Shown piece by piece: positions 6,754 to 14,120 of a stretch of DNA of 20,412 nt. Each line of letters starts with the position of its first letter. The stretch's first letter is position 1. Both the position numbers and the translations under genes were made by a program. Under the pieces are notes generated by a model that saw only the letters and a list, made by a program, of their open reading frames with translations, did not search any database and was not told the origin of the DNA. The stretch is from CAZAGT01 sp964484515 (GTDB taxonomy: Bacteria; Desulfobacterota; DSM-4660; Desulfatiglandales; HGW-15), in NCBI GenBank assembly GCA_964484515.1, contig CAZAGT010000046.1, positions 1 through 20,412 of the forward strand. Reading direction: 5' to 3'.

Positions 6754-8475
6754 ATGGAATTTAGCCACGACGTCGTCGTTGTAGGGGCCGGACTGGCGGG
6801 TCTGCGGGCAACCGTGGAATTGGCCGGCCGTTGCGACGTAGCGCTCCTCAGCAAGGTCTATCCGACCCGCTCTCATTCGGGTGCGGCCCAGGGGGGGATC
6901 TCCGCCGCCCTGGGCAACGAGGGCCCGGACTCTTGGGAATGGCATATGTACGACACGGTGAAGGGTGGGGATTTCTTGACCGACCAGGATGCGGCCGAGA
7001 TCCTTGCCAAAGATGCGCCCCGCGCCATTTACGAGTTGGAGCATATGGGTGTCCCTTTCAATCGGACCCCGGAAGGGACCATCGCCCAGAGAGCCTTTGG
7101 CGGGCATACCCGTAATTTCGGCGAGGCAGCGGTCAAGCGGGCCTGTTATGCCGCCGATCGGACCGGCAGGGTGATCCTCGACACCCTTTATGGGGCCTCC
7201 CTCCGCAAGGGGATCAAGGTCTATGAAGAATTCCAGATGATGGAGCTCATTCGGGACGGAGATCGGGTTGTCGGGCTGACGGCCTATGAACTCGCAACCG
7301 GTGCGATCCACGCGTTTCAGTGTAAGGCGGTGCTCCTGGCCACGGGTGGGTTCGGCAAGGTCTTTAAGACCACGTCCAATTGCTTTGCCAACACGGGCGA
7401 AGGCGTCTATCTCGCTTATAAGGCTGGTGTCCCGGTGGAGGACATGGAGTTCGTCCAATTTCATCCAACGGGTATTCGGCGACTTGGTGTGCTCATCAGC
7501 GAGGCTGCGCGGGGTGAAGGGGGTATCCTGCGAAACAGTCAAGGTGAGCCGTTCATGGAGCGGTACGCACCGACATTAAAGGACCTCGCCCCCAGGGACA
7601 TGGTCTCACGGGCGATCGCCCAAGAGGTCCGCGAAGGTCGTGGGATCAACGGACAAGACTTCATCTACCTGGACCTGACCCATATCGGCGCTGAGCTGCT
7701 CGGACAAAAGCTTTCCGAGATCTCCTCTTTCGTGCGAATCTATCTCGGCCTTGACCCAGTTAAGGACCTCATCCCAGTGCAACCGACCTGTCACTATATG
7801 ATGGGAGGGATTCCCACAAGCTTGGAAGGTGCAGCCTTGGACCACGAACATGGGCCCGTTCCGGGGTTGTTCGCAGCAGGCGAATGTGCCTGCGTATCGA
7901 TTCACGGGGCCAACCGCTTGGGAACAAACTCCTTGGTCGACCTGGTGGTCTTTGGGCGTCGAGCAGGAAGGAAGATCCTGGAGGAGCTTGAGAGACTCCC
8001 CGCTGCAAGAGTTCCGGAAGGTGCAAGCCGCAAAACGAGTACGCGCATAGAGCGACTTCGAGAAAGAACGGATGGTGAAAAGGCCTTTGTATTGCGTCAA
8101 GAGATGCAAGCGACGATGAGCGAGTATTGCTCGGTCTTCCGTGATAGAAAAGGATTGAGCACTGCCCTGTCAAAGATCCAGGAGTTGAAACGGCGCTACG
8201 AAGATCTGAGCATCGGTAACAAGGGGAGGCGGTTTAATATGGAACTCCTGGAAGCCGTTGAACTCGAATCCCTCCTTAATCTTGCGGAGATCATTTTGAT
8301 ATCGGCCCTGGCGAGGGAAGAAAGTCGCGGAGCCCATTCGCGAGAGGACTACCCCGAGAGGGATGATCAGAACTGGCTCAAGCACACCCTCGTCCAAACG
8401 AGCGAACAGGGTCCACGGCTTTTCTATAAACCCGTTTCGGTCACCCGTTTTGAGCCCAAGCCGAGGGTGTACTGA
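6754..8475 (+). CDS. sdhA: Succinate dehydrogenase/fumarate reductase flavoprotein subunit
   Basis: Catalytic subunit interconverting succinate and fumarate. The 573-residue product has the FAD dinucleotide fold GAGLAG (11-16), the covalent-flavin histidine in SHSGAAQGG (His41) and the capping-domain segment ending in FHPTG (His237). Active-site elements follow: ARGEGG (252-257), PRD with Arg281, TCHYMMGG (His347) and NRLGTNSL (Arg388). The C-terminal helical domain ends with the REESRGAHSREDYPERDD signature. Length is close to bacterial SdhA. The start is ATG 6754, with only a weak TAAAG before it. It is followed after 1 nt by sdhB. No anchor genes are adjacent, so the membrane attachment and electron acceptor are open; direction cannot be told from sequence. 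Confidence 0.94.
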   Translation: MEFSHDVVVVGAGLAGLRATVELAGRCDVALLSKVYPTRSHSGAAQGGISAALGNEGPDSWEWHMYDTVKGGDFLTDQDAAEILAKDAPRAIYELEHMGVPFNRTPEGTIAQRAFGGHTRNFGEAAVKRACYAADRTGRVILDTLYGASLRKGIKVYEEFQMMELIRDGDRVVGLTAYELATGAIHAFQCKAVLLATGGFGKVFKTTSNCFANTGEGVYLAYKAGVPVEDMEFVQFHPTGIRRLGVLISEAARGEGGILRNSQGEPFMERYAPTLKDLAPRDMVSRAIAQEVREGRGINGQDFIYLDLTHIGAELLGQKLSEISSFVRIYLGLDPVKDLIPVQPTCHYMMGGIPTSLEGAALDHEHGPVPGLFAAGECACVSIHGANRLGTNSLVDLVVFGRRAGRKILEELERLPAARVPEGASRKTSTRIERLRERTDGEKAFVLRQEMQATMSEYCSVFRDRKGLSTALSKIQELKRRYEDLSIGNKGRRFNMELLEAVELESLLNLAEIILISALAREESRGAHSREDYPERDDQNWLKHTLVQTSEQGPRLFYKPVSVTRFEPKPRVY

Positions 8476-8476
8476 T

Positions 8477-9178
8477 ATGGATGTTCAACTTAAGATACTG
8501 CGATTTGATCCGGAAGTGGACCGCGAGTCCCGGTACCAAATCTACCGGGTGGAGGCGGAGCCTGAAGAACGCATCCTCGATTGCCTGAATCGGATCAAAT
8601 GGGAGCAGGACGGAACGCTTGGCTACAGGATGTCTTGTGGTCATGGTGTCTGCGGTTCCGACGCCATGAGGATCAATGGTCGCTGTGCCCTGGCGTGTCA
8701 GCGACTGGTGAAGGACTATAAGGATTCTGAGATCGTCCTGGAGCCCTTGCCGTCTTACAGGGTCCTCAAAGATCTGATCGTGGATCTGGAACCTTTCTTT
8801 GAAAAAATCAAGCTCCTGCGGCCCTATCTCATAAGTCCAGCCGAGTCAGGAGAAAAGGAGCGCCTGCAATCGCCGGAGGACAGCAAGAAAGTCGATACCG
8901 CTATTCGGTGCATCCTTTGCGCTTGCTGTACGGGCGCCTGTCCGGTGGTGAACGAGAATGAGCGATTTCTGGGGCCGGCTCCCCTGGTTTGGGCCTTTCG
9001 GTTCATCTTCGATTCCCGCGATGAGGGATACCTCGAGCGCCTCGAACAGGTTGACGATCCGAATGGGGCTTGGGCGTGCGTCAACCATTTCGAATGCACG
9101 CGCGCTTGTCCTAAGGAGATCCCCATCACCAAGTACATCAACACGATGAAGCGGGAAATAAAAAAAACAGAAAGATAA
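8477..9178 (+). CDS. sdhB: Succinate dehydrogenase/fumarate reductase iron-sulfur subunit
   Basis: Carries electrons between SdhA and its partner through three clusters. The 233-residue product has the [2Fe-2S] site Cys54, Cys59, Asp62, Cys74; the Asp at the third ligand also occurs in E. coli SdhB. It also has CILCACCTGACP (145-156) and CVNHFECTRACP (201-212), supplying ligands for [4Fe-4S] (145, 148, 151, 211) and [3Fe-4S] (155, 201, 207). Membrane-bound SdhB normally has a Trp-Trp pair just after the CP of the first motif and a His after the first Cys of the second. Here these read VVNEN and Val202, so the usual quinone-pocket residues are absent. ATG 8477 starts 1 nt after the sdhA stop; the open frame upstream of it lies inside sdhA. 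The protein ends with basic residues and has no CCG domain. Confidence 0.94.
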   Translation: MDVQLKILRFDPEVDRESRYQIYRVEAEPEERILDCLNRIKWEQDGTLGYRMSCGHGVCGSDAMRINGRCALACQRLVKDYKDSEIVLEPLPSYRVLKDLIVDLEPFFEKIKLLRPYLISPAESGEKERLQSPEDSKKVDTAIRCILCACCTGACPVVNENERFLGPAPLVWAFRFIFDSRDEGYLERLEQVDDPNGAWACVNHFECTRACPKEIPITKYINTMKREIKKTER

Positions 9179-9179
9179 G

Positions 9180-9196
9180 GGCTCGATCCTCGAGCC
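9180..9196 (+). other. Small hairpin after sdhB
   Basis: GGCTCGA (9180-9186) and TCGAGCC (9190-9196) form a perfect 7 bp stem with a TCC loop, starting 2 nt after the sdhB stop. No T-run follows closely, so it is a poor intrinsic terminator. It could protect an upstream mRNA end or attenuate transcription into the next gene. Confidence 0.4.
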
Positions 9197-9242
9197 TGAG
9201 GTTTCGATTCTGTTGCTATAGTCCCTTCTTCTTGAGGTTCAC

Positions 9243-10988
9243 ATGACAAGCGAGATTCAGTATTCCAGCGACCCCGCAGACTTCTACTACATGGACGTCA
9301 ATGTCCCTTGCCAGGGGGCCTGTCCGGCGTACACCAACATCCCGGCCTATATCCGCGCCGTGTTCGAAGACGAGCATGCCCTCTCATACGACATCAACCG
9401 AATGGCCAATATCCTGCCGGGGGTCCTCGGTCGGATCTGTTCTAGGCCGTGCGAGGACCGTTGTCGGCATGGAGAGCCCGAGCTGGGCAAACCGGTCAAT
9501 ATCTGCCATATCAAACGGGCGGCCGGGGATTACAGGGGAGATGCCATCCAGGACGCTAAGCCCCTCTTCGATCCTGTCGGGAAGAAGGTGGCGATCATCG
9601 GCGCCGGGCCCGCCGGCTTGGCCGCCGCCCACGATCTCGCAACTCTCGGGTTTTCGGCGTCCCTATATGAGGCGTTCGAGCACCCGGGCGGCATGCTTCG
9701 ATACGGTATCCCCGAATTTCGGCTGCCACGCGAAATGCTCAAAGCGGAGATCGATTACATCCTCGGTTTCGGTGTGGAGCTGAAGACGGGCGTGAAGGTC
9801 GGTACCGATATCCGGATCGAGGACCTGGTGCGTGAACATGACGCCGTCTTGGTAGCCACCGGCTGCTACGAGGCAAATACCCTTGGTGTTCCGGGCGAAA
9901 CGCTTGAGGGGGTTTATTCCGGTCTCCAATTCGTGATCGATGTCTGCTCCGGCCGCGCGCCATCCGTGGGCAAGAACGTTCTTGTGATCGGTGCCGGATT
10001 CACGGCCTTTGACTGTGTCCGCTCGGCCCTGCGTCTGGGCGCTGAAGATGTCACCCTGTGCCTGCGGCGTACCGAGGAAGATCTTGTGGTCACCGAGGAC
10101 GAGATCATCGAAGCCAAAGCGGAAGGCGTCAAGATCAATGCGCTCATGCTCTCGCAACGTGTGATCGGCGATCAGCGGGTGGAGGCGGTGGAGTTCGTCA
10201 GGACTCTGCCGGGCGAGTTCAGGTCGGATGGAAAGCGCGAGGTGACCCCCATCGCTGGCAGCGAATTCATCTTGCCGGCGGATACTGTCATCGTGGCCAC
10301 CGGACAGAGGCCCAAGGCCTTCGATACCCCTGGCGACAAAGACGGTCGAGGCATCCTGCTAGCCGATCGTGAAACGTACCTGACCTCCCATTCGGGTCTC
10401 TACGCTGCGGGGGATTACATGACCGGTCCTTCCACGGTCATCGAAGCCATTGCCATGGGAAGGAAGGCGGCCGAACGAATCGCTGAGGATCTCAGCGGCA
10501 AGGCCTTTCGCGAGCGATTGGTCCGGATTCAAGAGACTCGAACAACGGATCGCGCGCGCACTTGGGATTTCCTGCCGCGAGAGGACATGCCGACGATCCA
10601 ACCCGTTGCGGATCGCCTGATATCCTTTGAAAAGGAGGTCGAGATCGGCTACCCGCGCGAGCAATCCGCCGAAGAGGCCAAGCGCTGCTATCTCTGTTAT
10701 CTCCACTACGAGATCGATCTCAGCCGCTGCATCTATTGTCGTTATTGTATCGATGTAGCGCCGCGGGACTGCATCAAATTGGTGGATGAGGTCAAGACCA
10801 ACGAGATGGGTGCCATCACTGGATTTGTGGAAACCACCCGCTGGCGGGATGTCAATGCCATCGTGATAGACAATGCGCGTTGCATTCGATGCGGGGAGTG
10901 TATGCGGGTTTGCCCGGTGGATTGCATCTCGGTCAGCAGGGTCGAGCTGGTGGAACGCTTCGCCGGGACGGAGGACGGAGATGTCTGA
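9243..10988 (+). CDS. GltD-like NAD(P)H-dependent flavoprotein fused to a C-terminal ferredoxin domain
   Basis: Probable ferredoxin:NAD(P)H oxidoreductase serving the neighbouring 2-oxoglutarate:ferredoxin oxidoreductase. The 581 residues divide into an N-terminal GltD-type iron-sulfur domain (Cys23, 27, 66, 70, 74, 88), an FAD fold GAGPAG (120-125), an NAD(P)H fold GAGFTA (250-255) followed by an Arg pair at 275-276 that would suit NADPH, and the second FAD contact YAAGDY (387-392). The ferredoxin-like tail (480-565) has Cys496, 499, 502 and 510 in the first motif; the fourth ligand position is Ala507. The second motif, CIRCGECMRVCP, is complete (Cys547, 550, 553, 557). Ordinary GltD is about 470-490 residues and lacks this tail. 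GAGG lies 5 nt before ATG 9243. It overlaps the next gene by 8 bp. No glutamate synthase large subunit is nearby, so glutamate synthesis is unlikely. Confidence 0.8.
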   Translation: MTSEIQYSSDPADFYYMDVNVPCQGACPAYTNIPAYIRAVFEDEHALSYDINRMANILPGVLGRICSRPCEDRCRHGEPELGKPVNICHIKRAAGDYRGDAIQDAKPLFDPVGKKVAIIGAGPAGLAAAHDLATLGFSASLYEAFEHPGGMLRYGIPEFRLPREMLKAEIDYILGFGVELKTGVKVGTDIRIEDLVREHDAVLVATGCYEANTLGVPGETLEGVYSGLQFVIDVCSGRAPSVGKNVLVIGAGFTAFDCVRSALRLGAEDVTLCLRRTEEDLVVTEDEIIEAKAEGVKINALMLSQRVIGDQRVEAVEFVRTLPGEFRSDGKREVTPIAGSEFILPADTVIVATGQRPKAFDTPGDKDGRGILLADRETYLTSHSGLYAAGDYMTGPSTVIEAIAMGRKAAERIAEDLSGKAFRERLVRIQETRTTDRARTWDFLPREDMPTIQPVADRLISFEKEVEIGYPREQSAEEAKRCYLCYLHYEIDLSRCIYCRYCIDVAPRDCIKLVDEVKTNEMGAITGFVETTRWRDVNAIVIDNARCIRCGECMRVCPVDCISVSRVELVERFAGTEDGDV

Positions 10989-11997
10989 GGAGCATTTTGT
11001 TATCATCGGCAATGGGCCGGCCGGCAATGAGGCCGCCCACACCCTGCGCCAAGAGGCTCCCGAGGCGCGTGTTACCCTGATCAGCCGCGATCGCGATAGC
11101 TGCTACCGGCCTCATCAACTGCCTGACCTCATTGCTGGAAAGACAGAAGAAGGCGGCCTGTTTGTATGCCGCCGTGATGAGTATAGCGGTGAGGGTATTA
11201 AGCTTCGCAGCGGCCAGACGGTGATCGACGTCTGCCTGGAACGCCGCGAGTTGACCCTCGATCACAAGGAGGTCATCCCCTACAGTGGGTTGATCATAGC
11301 GGTGGGCGGCAGGCCCCGGATTCCAGAGCGGTACAGGATGCTTGAGGACTTTATGTTGACGCTCAAAACGCTCGGGGATGCACGGGTTTGGATGGAGCAC
11401 CTCTCTCAGGTTGAAAGCGCCTTGCTCGTTGGAGGCGACCTCACATCGATGGCGGTTTGCAGGGCACTGCTCCATTTGGGGAAAAAGGTCTATTTCATGT
11501 TGGATGAGGAGGCCTTTTGGCCCTTCAGGTTCAGTGAGCGCCTGGCCGCTGAGGCCACCAGGAGCTTATCGAAACAGGGGGTCGAGGTCCTGCCGGGACG
11601 CAGGGTCAAGAGTATAGTCCGTGCTACGCCTTATGTCTGCGAGGTGGAGGTGGACGATCAGCGGTTTGAGGTAGGTCTGATAGGGGCCTTCTTCGGCCTT
11701 GTGCCCAACATCTCGTTCTTGGCTCGTACCGGCCTCCGTATCGACCGCGGGATCTTGGTGGATGAATACTTGAATACCGGCTTTGAGGGTGTTTATGCCA
11801 CAGGCGATTGCGCTCAAATCTATCATCCTGACATCCGGGACTACTGGGTCTCGGTCGGACACGACAATGCCGTGGCCCTGGGACGAGCAGCGGCCCTGAA
11901 TCTGGTCGGCAAGCAGATAGAAGCAAAGGTCCCGGTAGAGAGCATCTTTGAGATGGAGGGGGTCATGGTCAACACCTCGTGGTGGACGGAGTTCTGA
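10981..11997 (+). CDS. FAD-dependent pyridine nucleotide-disulfide oxidoreductase family protein with atypical NAD site
   Basis: A 338-residue flavoprotein of the NADH:rubredoxin reductase/NirB-like branch. The FAD-binding GNGPAG (10-15) starts the protein, and the second FAD contact GVYATGDC (270-277) lies near the C-terminus. The central domain should carry a GxGxxG NAD(P)H motif but reads LLVGGDLTSM (148-157), without the third glycine, so nucleotide binding may be weak or lost. There is no redox-active CxxC pair. It overlaps the upstream GltD-like gene by 8 bp and ends 1 nt before the korA start, which strongly suggests stoichiometric co-translation and a shared complex. GAGG lies about 6 nt before ATG 10981. 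Its exact partner and substrate are not recognisable from sequence. Confidence 0.75.
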   Translation: MSEEHFVIIGNGPAGNEAAHTLRQEAPEARVTLISRDRDSCYRPHQLPDLIAGKTEEGGLFVCRRDEYSGEGIKLRSGQTVIDVCLERRELTLDHKEVIPYSGLIIAVGGRPRIPERYRMLEDFMLTLKTLGDARVWMEHLSQVESALLVGGDLTSMAVCRALLHLGKKVYFMLDEEAFWPFRFSERLAAEATRSLSKQGVEVLPGRRVKSIVRATPYVCEVEVDDQRFEVGLIGAFFGLVPNISFLARTGLRIDRGILVDEYLNTGFEGVYATGDCAQIYHPDIRDYWVSVGHDNAVALGRAAALNLVGKQIEAKVPVESIFEMEGVMVNTSWWTEF

Positions 11998-11998
11998 A

Positions 11999-13759
11999 GT
12001 GCCAAACGTGGATGTGACGGTAGAGATATGTGGGATGTCGGGCGACGGCACCATCGCCGCCGGGGGTCTCCTTAATGAAGCCATGTCAAGAGCGGGCCTT
12101 TCCGTGCTGGCCTTCGACTCGTACCCGGCTGAAATACGGGGTTTTGGCCGTTGTGTCACCCGTTCGCGGATTGGGGACGAGGAGATGCTGGCGCTGGATG
12201 ACAAGACTCACGTGCTGATCTCTCTGGACGACGAACAGTCCCGTTCCAGGATTCCCTATCTCCAAAAACGGGCGACCGTTCTGTTCGACAATCAACCTCC
12301 GACTTACGTCGGCGAAGGACAGACCATCGCGGCGCACGTGGAGGGTGATACGGACCTTTTTGGTGTCCCATTCGGAGACCTCGCGGCCGCAGCGGCCGGC
12401 ACGAAGCGGGGGAGGAACCTGACCGCCCTCGGGGTCTTTGCGGCCCTCGTCGGTGTTGCGCCGGAGATCTTCCACGCCGTGATTGAAAGGAAGTTTAAAG
12501 CCAAGGGCGACAAGGTCCTAACGGCCAACATCAAGAGTTTCGACGCCGGCTATGATTACACGCTTGATAACTTCGAGGGCCGCCGAAAAGAGCTGTTCTT
12601 GCTGGAGGAGGAGGCCGCGGCGGCGGACAGGGTCCTGTGGTCCGGTAACGTCGCGATTGCCCGAGGAGCTCTCGACGCCGGCCTCAAGCTCTATTTTGGA
12701 TACCCGATTACACCGGCTACACCGATTATGGAGTTTCTCGCCAAGGCCCTGCCCGCGAAAGGGGGGCGGGTGCTGCAAATGGAGGACGAAATCTCCTCGA
12801 TCGGGGCCGTGCTGGGCAGTTTCTATGCCGGTACAAGGGCGATGACGGCGACCTCCGGTCCCGGTTTTTCGCTGATGACCGAACTGATCACCCACGGCGT
12901 GATGGCCGAGATCCCGGCGGTGATCATCAATGCGCAGCGAGGCGGCCCGGCCACGGGTCTGCCTACAAAGACGGAGCAGTCCGATCTCCATACGGCGGTG
13001 TTCGGCGGGTCAGGGGATGCCGCCCGTATCGTCATCGCACCCACGAACGTCCTCGAATGCTACGGTTATACCGTGCATAGCTTCCGACTGGCCGAGAAAT
13101 ACCAGACGCCCACCGTGGTGCTTACCGATTTTTTCCTCGATAATCGGGTCGAAAATGTGAAGGCGCCGAGTGTTTCTGAGGAGGACACTAAGGATGGAAA
13201 CATCTACCCCGAGGAAGGTGAGAAAGGGATTTACAAACGTTTTGCGGATACGGAATCGGGAATCTCTCCGCGCTCGATCCCGGGCATGGAGGATTATCTT
13301 TTTGCGACCACGGGCCTGGAGCATACCGAGAGAGGGGAGCCGGACTACACATCCGACAATCACATGAAGATGTCTGAGAAGAGACACCGTAAGATTCACG
13401 GGGCGTTGAAGGATCTGCCCGTTCCTGAAGAGTTCCGTCAACATGCCCAACTGGACGTGGGTGTGATTGCTTGGGGATCCACCTTCGGCTCCGCCTTGGA
13501 GGCGGTTAAAAAAGCTCAGCAAAAAGACCTCAGGGTGGGTGCCCTCAAGGTCACCTCGATCTTCCCGTATCATGCCGATCTGATTCGGGGCTTCATGGAT
13601 CGATGCGGTGAGGTCCTTATCCCCGAGCTGAACTATCAAGGACAGCTGGCCAATCTGATTGGACACCTCCACCGAAAGGATGTGCTCCGTCTAAATCAGG
13701 CCACCGGCATCCCGATGTCACCCAACTTAATCCTCAGAAAAATTGAAACTTTGATTTAG
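11999..13759 (+). CDS. korA: 2-oxoacid:ferredoxin oxidoreductase, fused gamma-alpha subunit (probably 2-oxoglutarate)
   Basis: With KorB, interconverts 2-oxoglutarate plus CoA and succinyl-CoA plus CO2 using ferredoxin. The 586-residue product has an N-terminal gamma domain (about 1-195; GMSGDG at 12-17) fused to the alpha domain (about 205-586). The latter contains GYPITPATP (234-242), the conserved TSGPG (285-289) and RGGPATGLPTKTEQSDL (314-330). This fused arrangement with a separate small beta subunit is typical of 2-oxoglutarate enzymes, and the TCA neighbours support that substrate, but other 2-oxoacids are not excluded. GTG 11999 is preferred, with GGAG 7 nt upstream and 1 nt after the previous stop. 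A strongly AT-rich stretch and element A follow the stop, separating it from korB. Confidence 0.9.
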   Translation: MPNVDVTVEICGMSGDGTIAAGGLLNEAMSRAGLSVLAFDSYPAEIRGFGRCVTRSRIGDEEMLALDDKTHVLISLDDEQSRSRIPYLQKRATVLFDNQPPTYVGEGQTIAAHVEGDTDLFGVPFGDLAAAAAGTKRGRNLTALGVFAALVGVAPEIFHAVIERKFKAKGDKVLTANIKSFDAGYDYTLDNFEGRRKELFLLEEEAAAADRVLWSGNVAIARGALDAGLKLYFGYPITPATPIMEFLAKALPAKGGRVLQMEDEISSIGAVLGSFYAGTRAMTATSGPGFSLMTELITHGVMAEIPAVIINAQRGGPATGLPTKTEQSDLHTAVFGGSGDAARIVIAPTNVLECYGYTVHSFRLAEKYQTPTVVLTDFFLDNRVENVKAPSVSEEDTKDGNIYPEEGEKGIYKRFADTESGISPRSIPGMEDYLFATTGLEHTERGEPDYTSDNHMKMSEKRHRKIHGALKDLPVPEEFRQHAQLDVGVIAWGSTFGSALEAVKKAQQKDLRVGALKVTSIFPYHADLIRGFMDRCGEVLIPELNYQGQLANLIGHLHRKDVLRLNQATGIPMSPNLILRKIETLI

Positions 13760-13798
13760 TTTATTAATATAACAACATTATATTATAGCGTTTTAATA

Positions 13799-14042
13799 TC
13801 ACCGCCCGCTTCGCTCGAGTCGCGGAGATCACAGAGATAAGAATACTGATTTTTCCTTTGCCGTTGAGAGGACGGCAAAGGAAAAGGTCTCAATTCTGCT
13901 GAACGACCAAGGAGTGTATTAAATCATTGGATCTCCAATTCCCGAGAAACCGTAAGGGGTTGCTGATTTTTGCTTTCCGGCCTCTCAGCGGAAGGCAAAA
14001 AAACAAAACAAACTCTCCGCGTGCCCTGCGTCTCTGCGGTGA
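13799..14042. repeat. Composite hairpin element A, between korA and korB
   Basis: This 244 bp element fills most of the 361 bp korA-korB gap. It begins TCACC and ends GGTGA. The left arm carries an 18-base insert (13804-13821) before the purine-rich GCGGAGATCACAGAG. The right arm (14011-14042) is the short form; its complement begins TCACCGCAGAGACGCAGGGC. Hairpin 1 (13851-13885) has a perfect 14 bp stem TTTTCCTTTGCCGT with loop TGAGAGG. Hairpin 2 (13967-14001) has a 13 bp stem TTTTTGCTTTCCG with one G-T pair and a 9 nt loop containing CCTCTCA. The stems have T on the 5' side and A on the 3' side, so neither strand has the T-run of an intrinsic terminator. It is inverted relative to elements B and C. 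The 39 bp between the korA stop and the element are very AT-rich. Confidence 0.75.
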
Positions 14043-14120
14043 AAGCGAATAGTAAGGCTGTGAGGATTTAGACCGCGATGGATTTCGACAACAGACCATT
14101 GATGACTACGGACATTTCCC

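Noticed and set aside
6745..7542. 265-codon open frame antisense to sdhA
   Set aside because: It lies entirely over well-supported sdhA coding sequence, has no recognisable domain or ribosome site, and is explained by codon bias in the sense strand.
13851..13885. Hairpins of elements A-C as intrinsic terminators
   Set aside because: Their stems are T-rich on the 5' side and A-rich on the 3' side on both strands, so the required 3' T-run is missing; one also lies between two subunit genes expected to be co-expressed.
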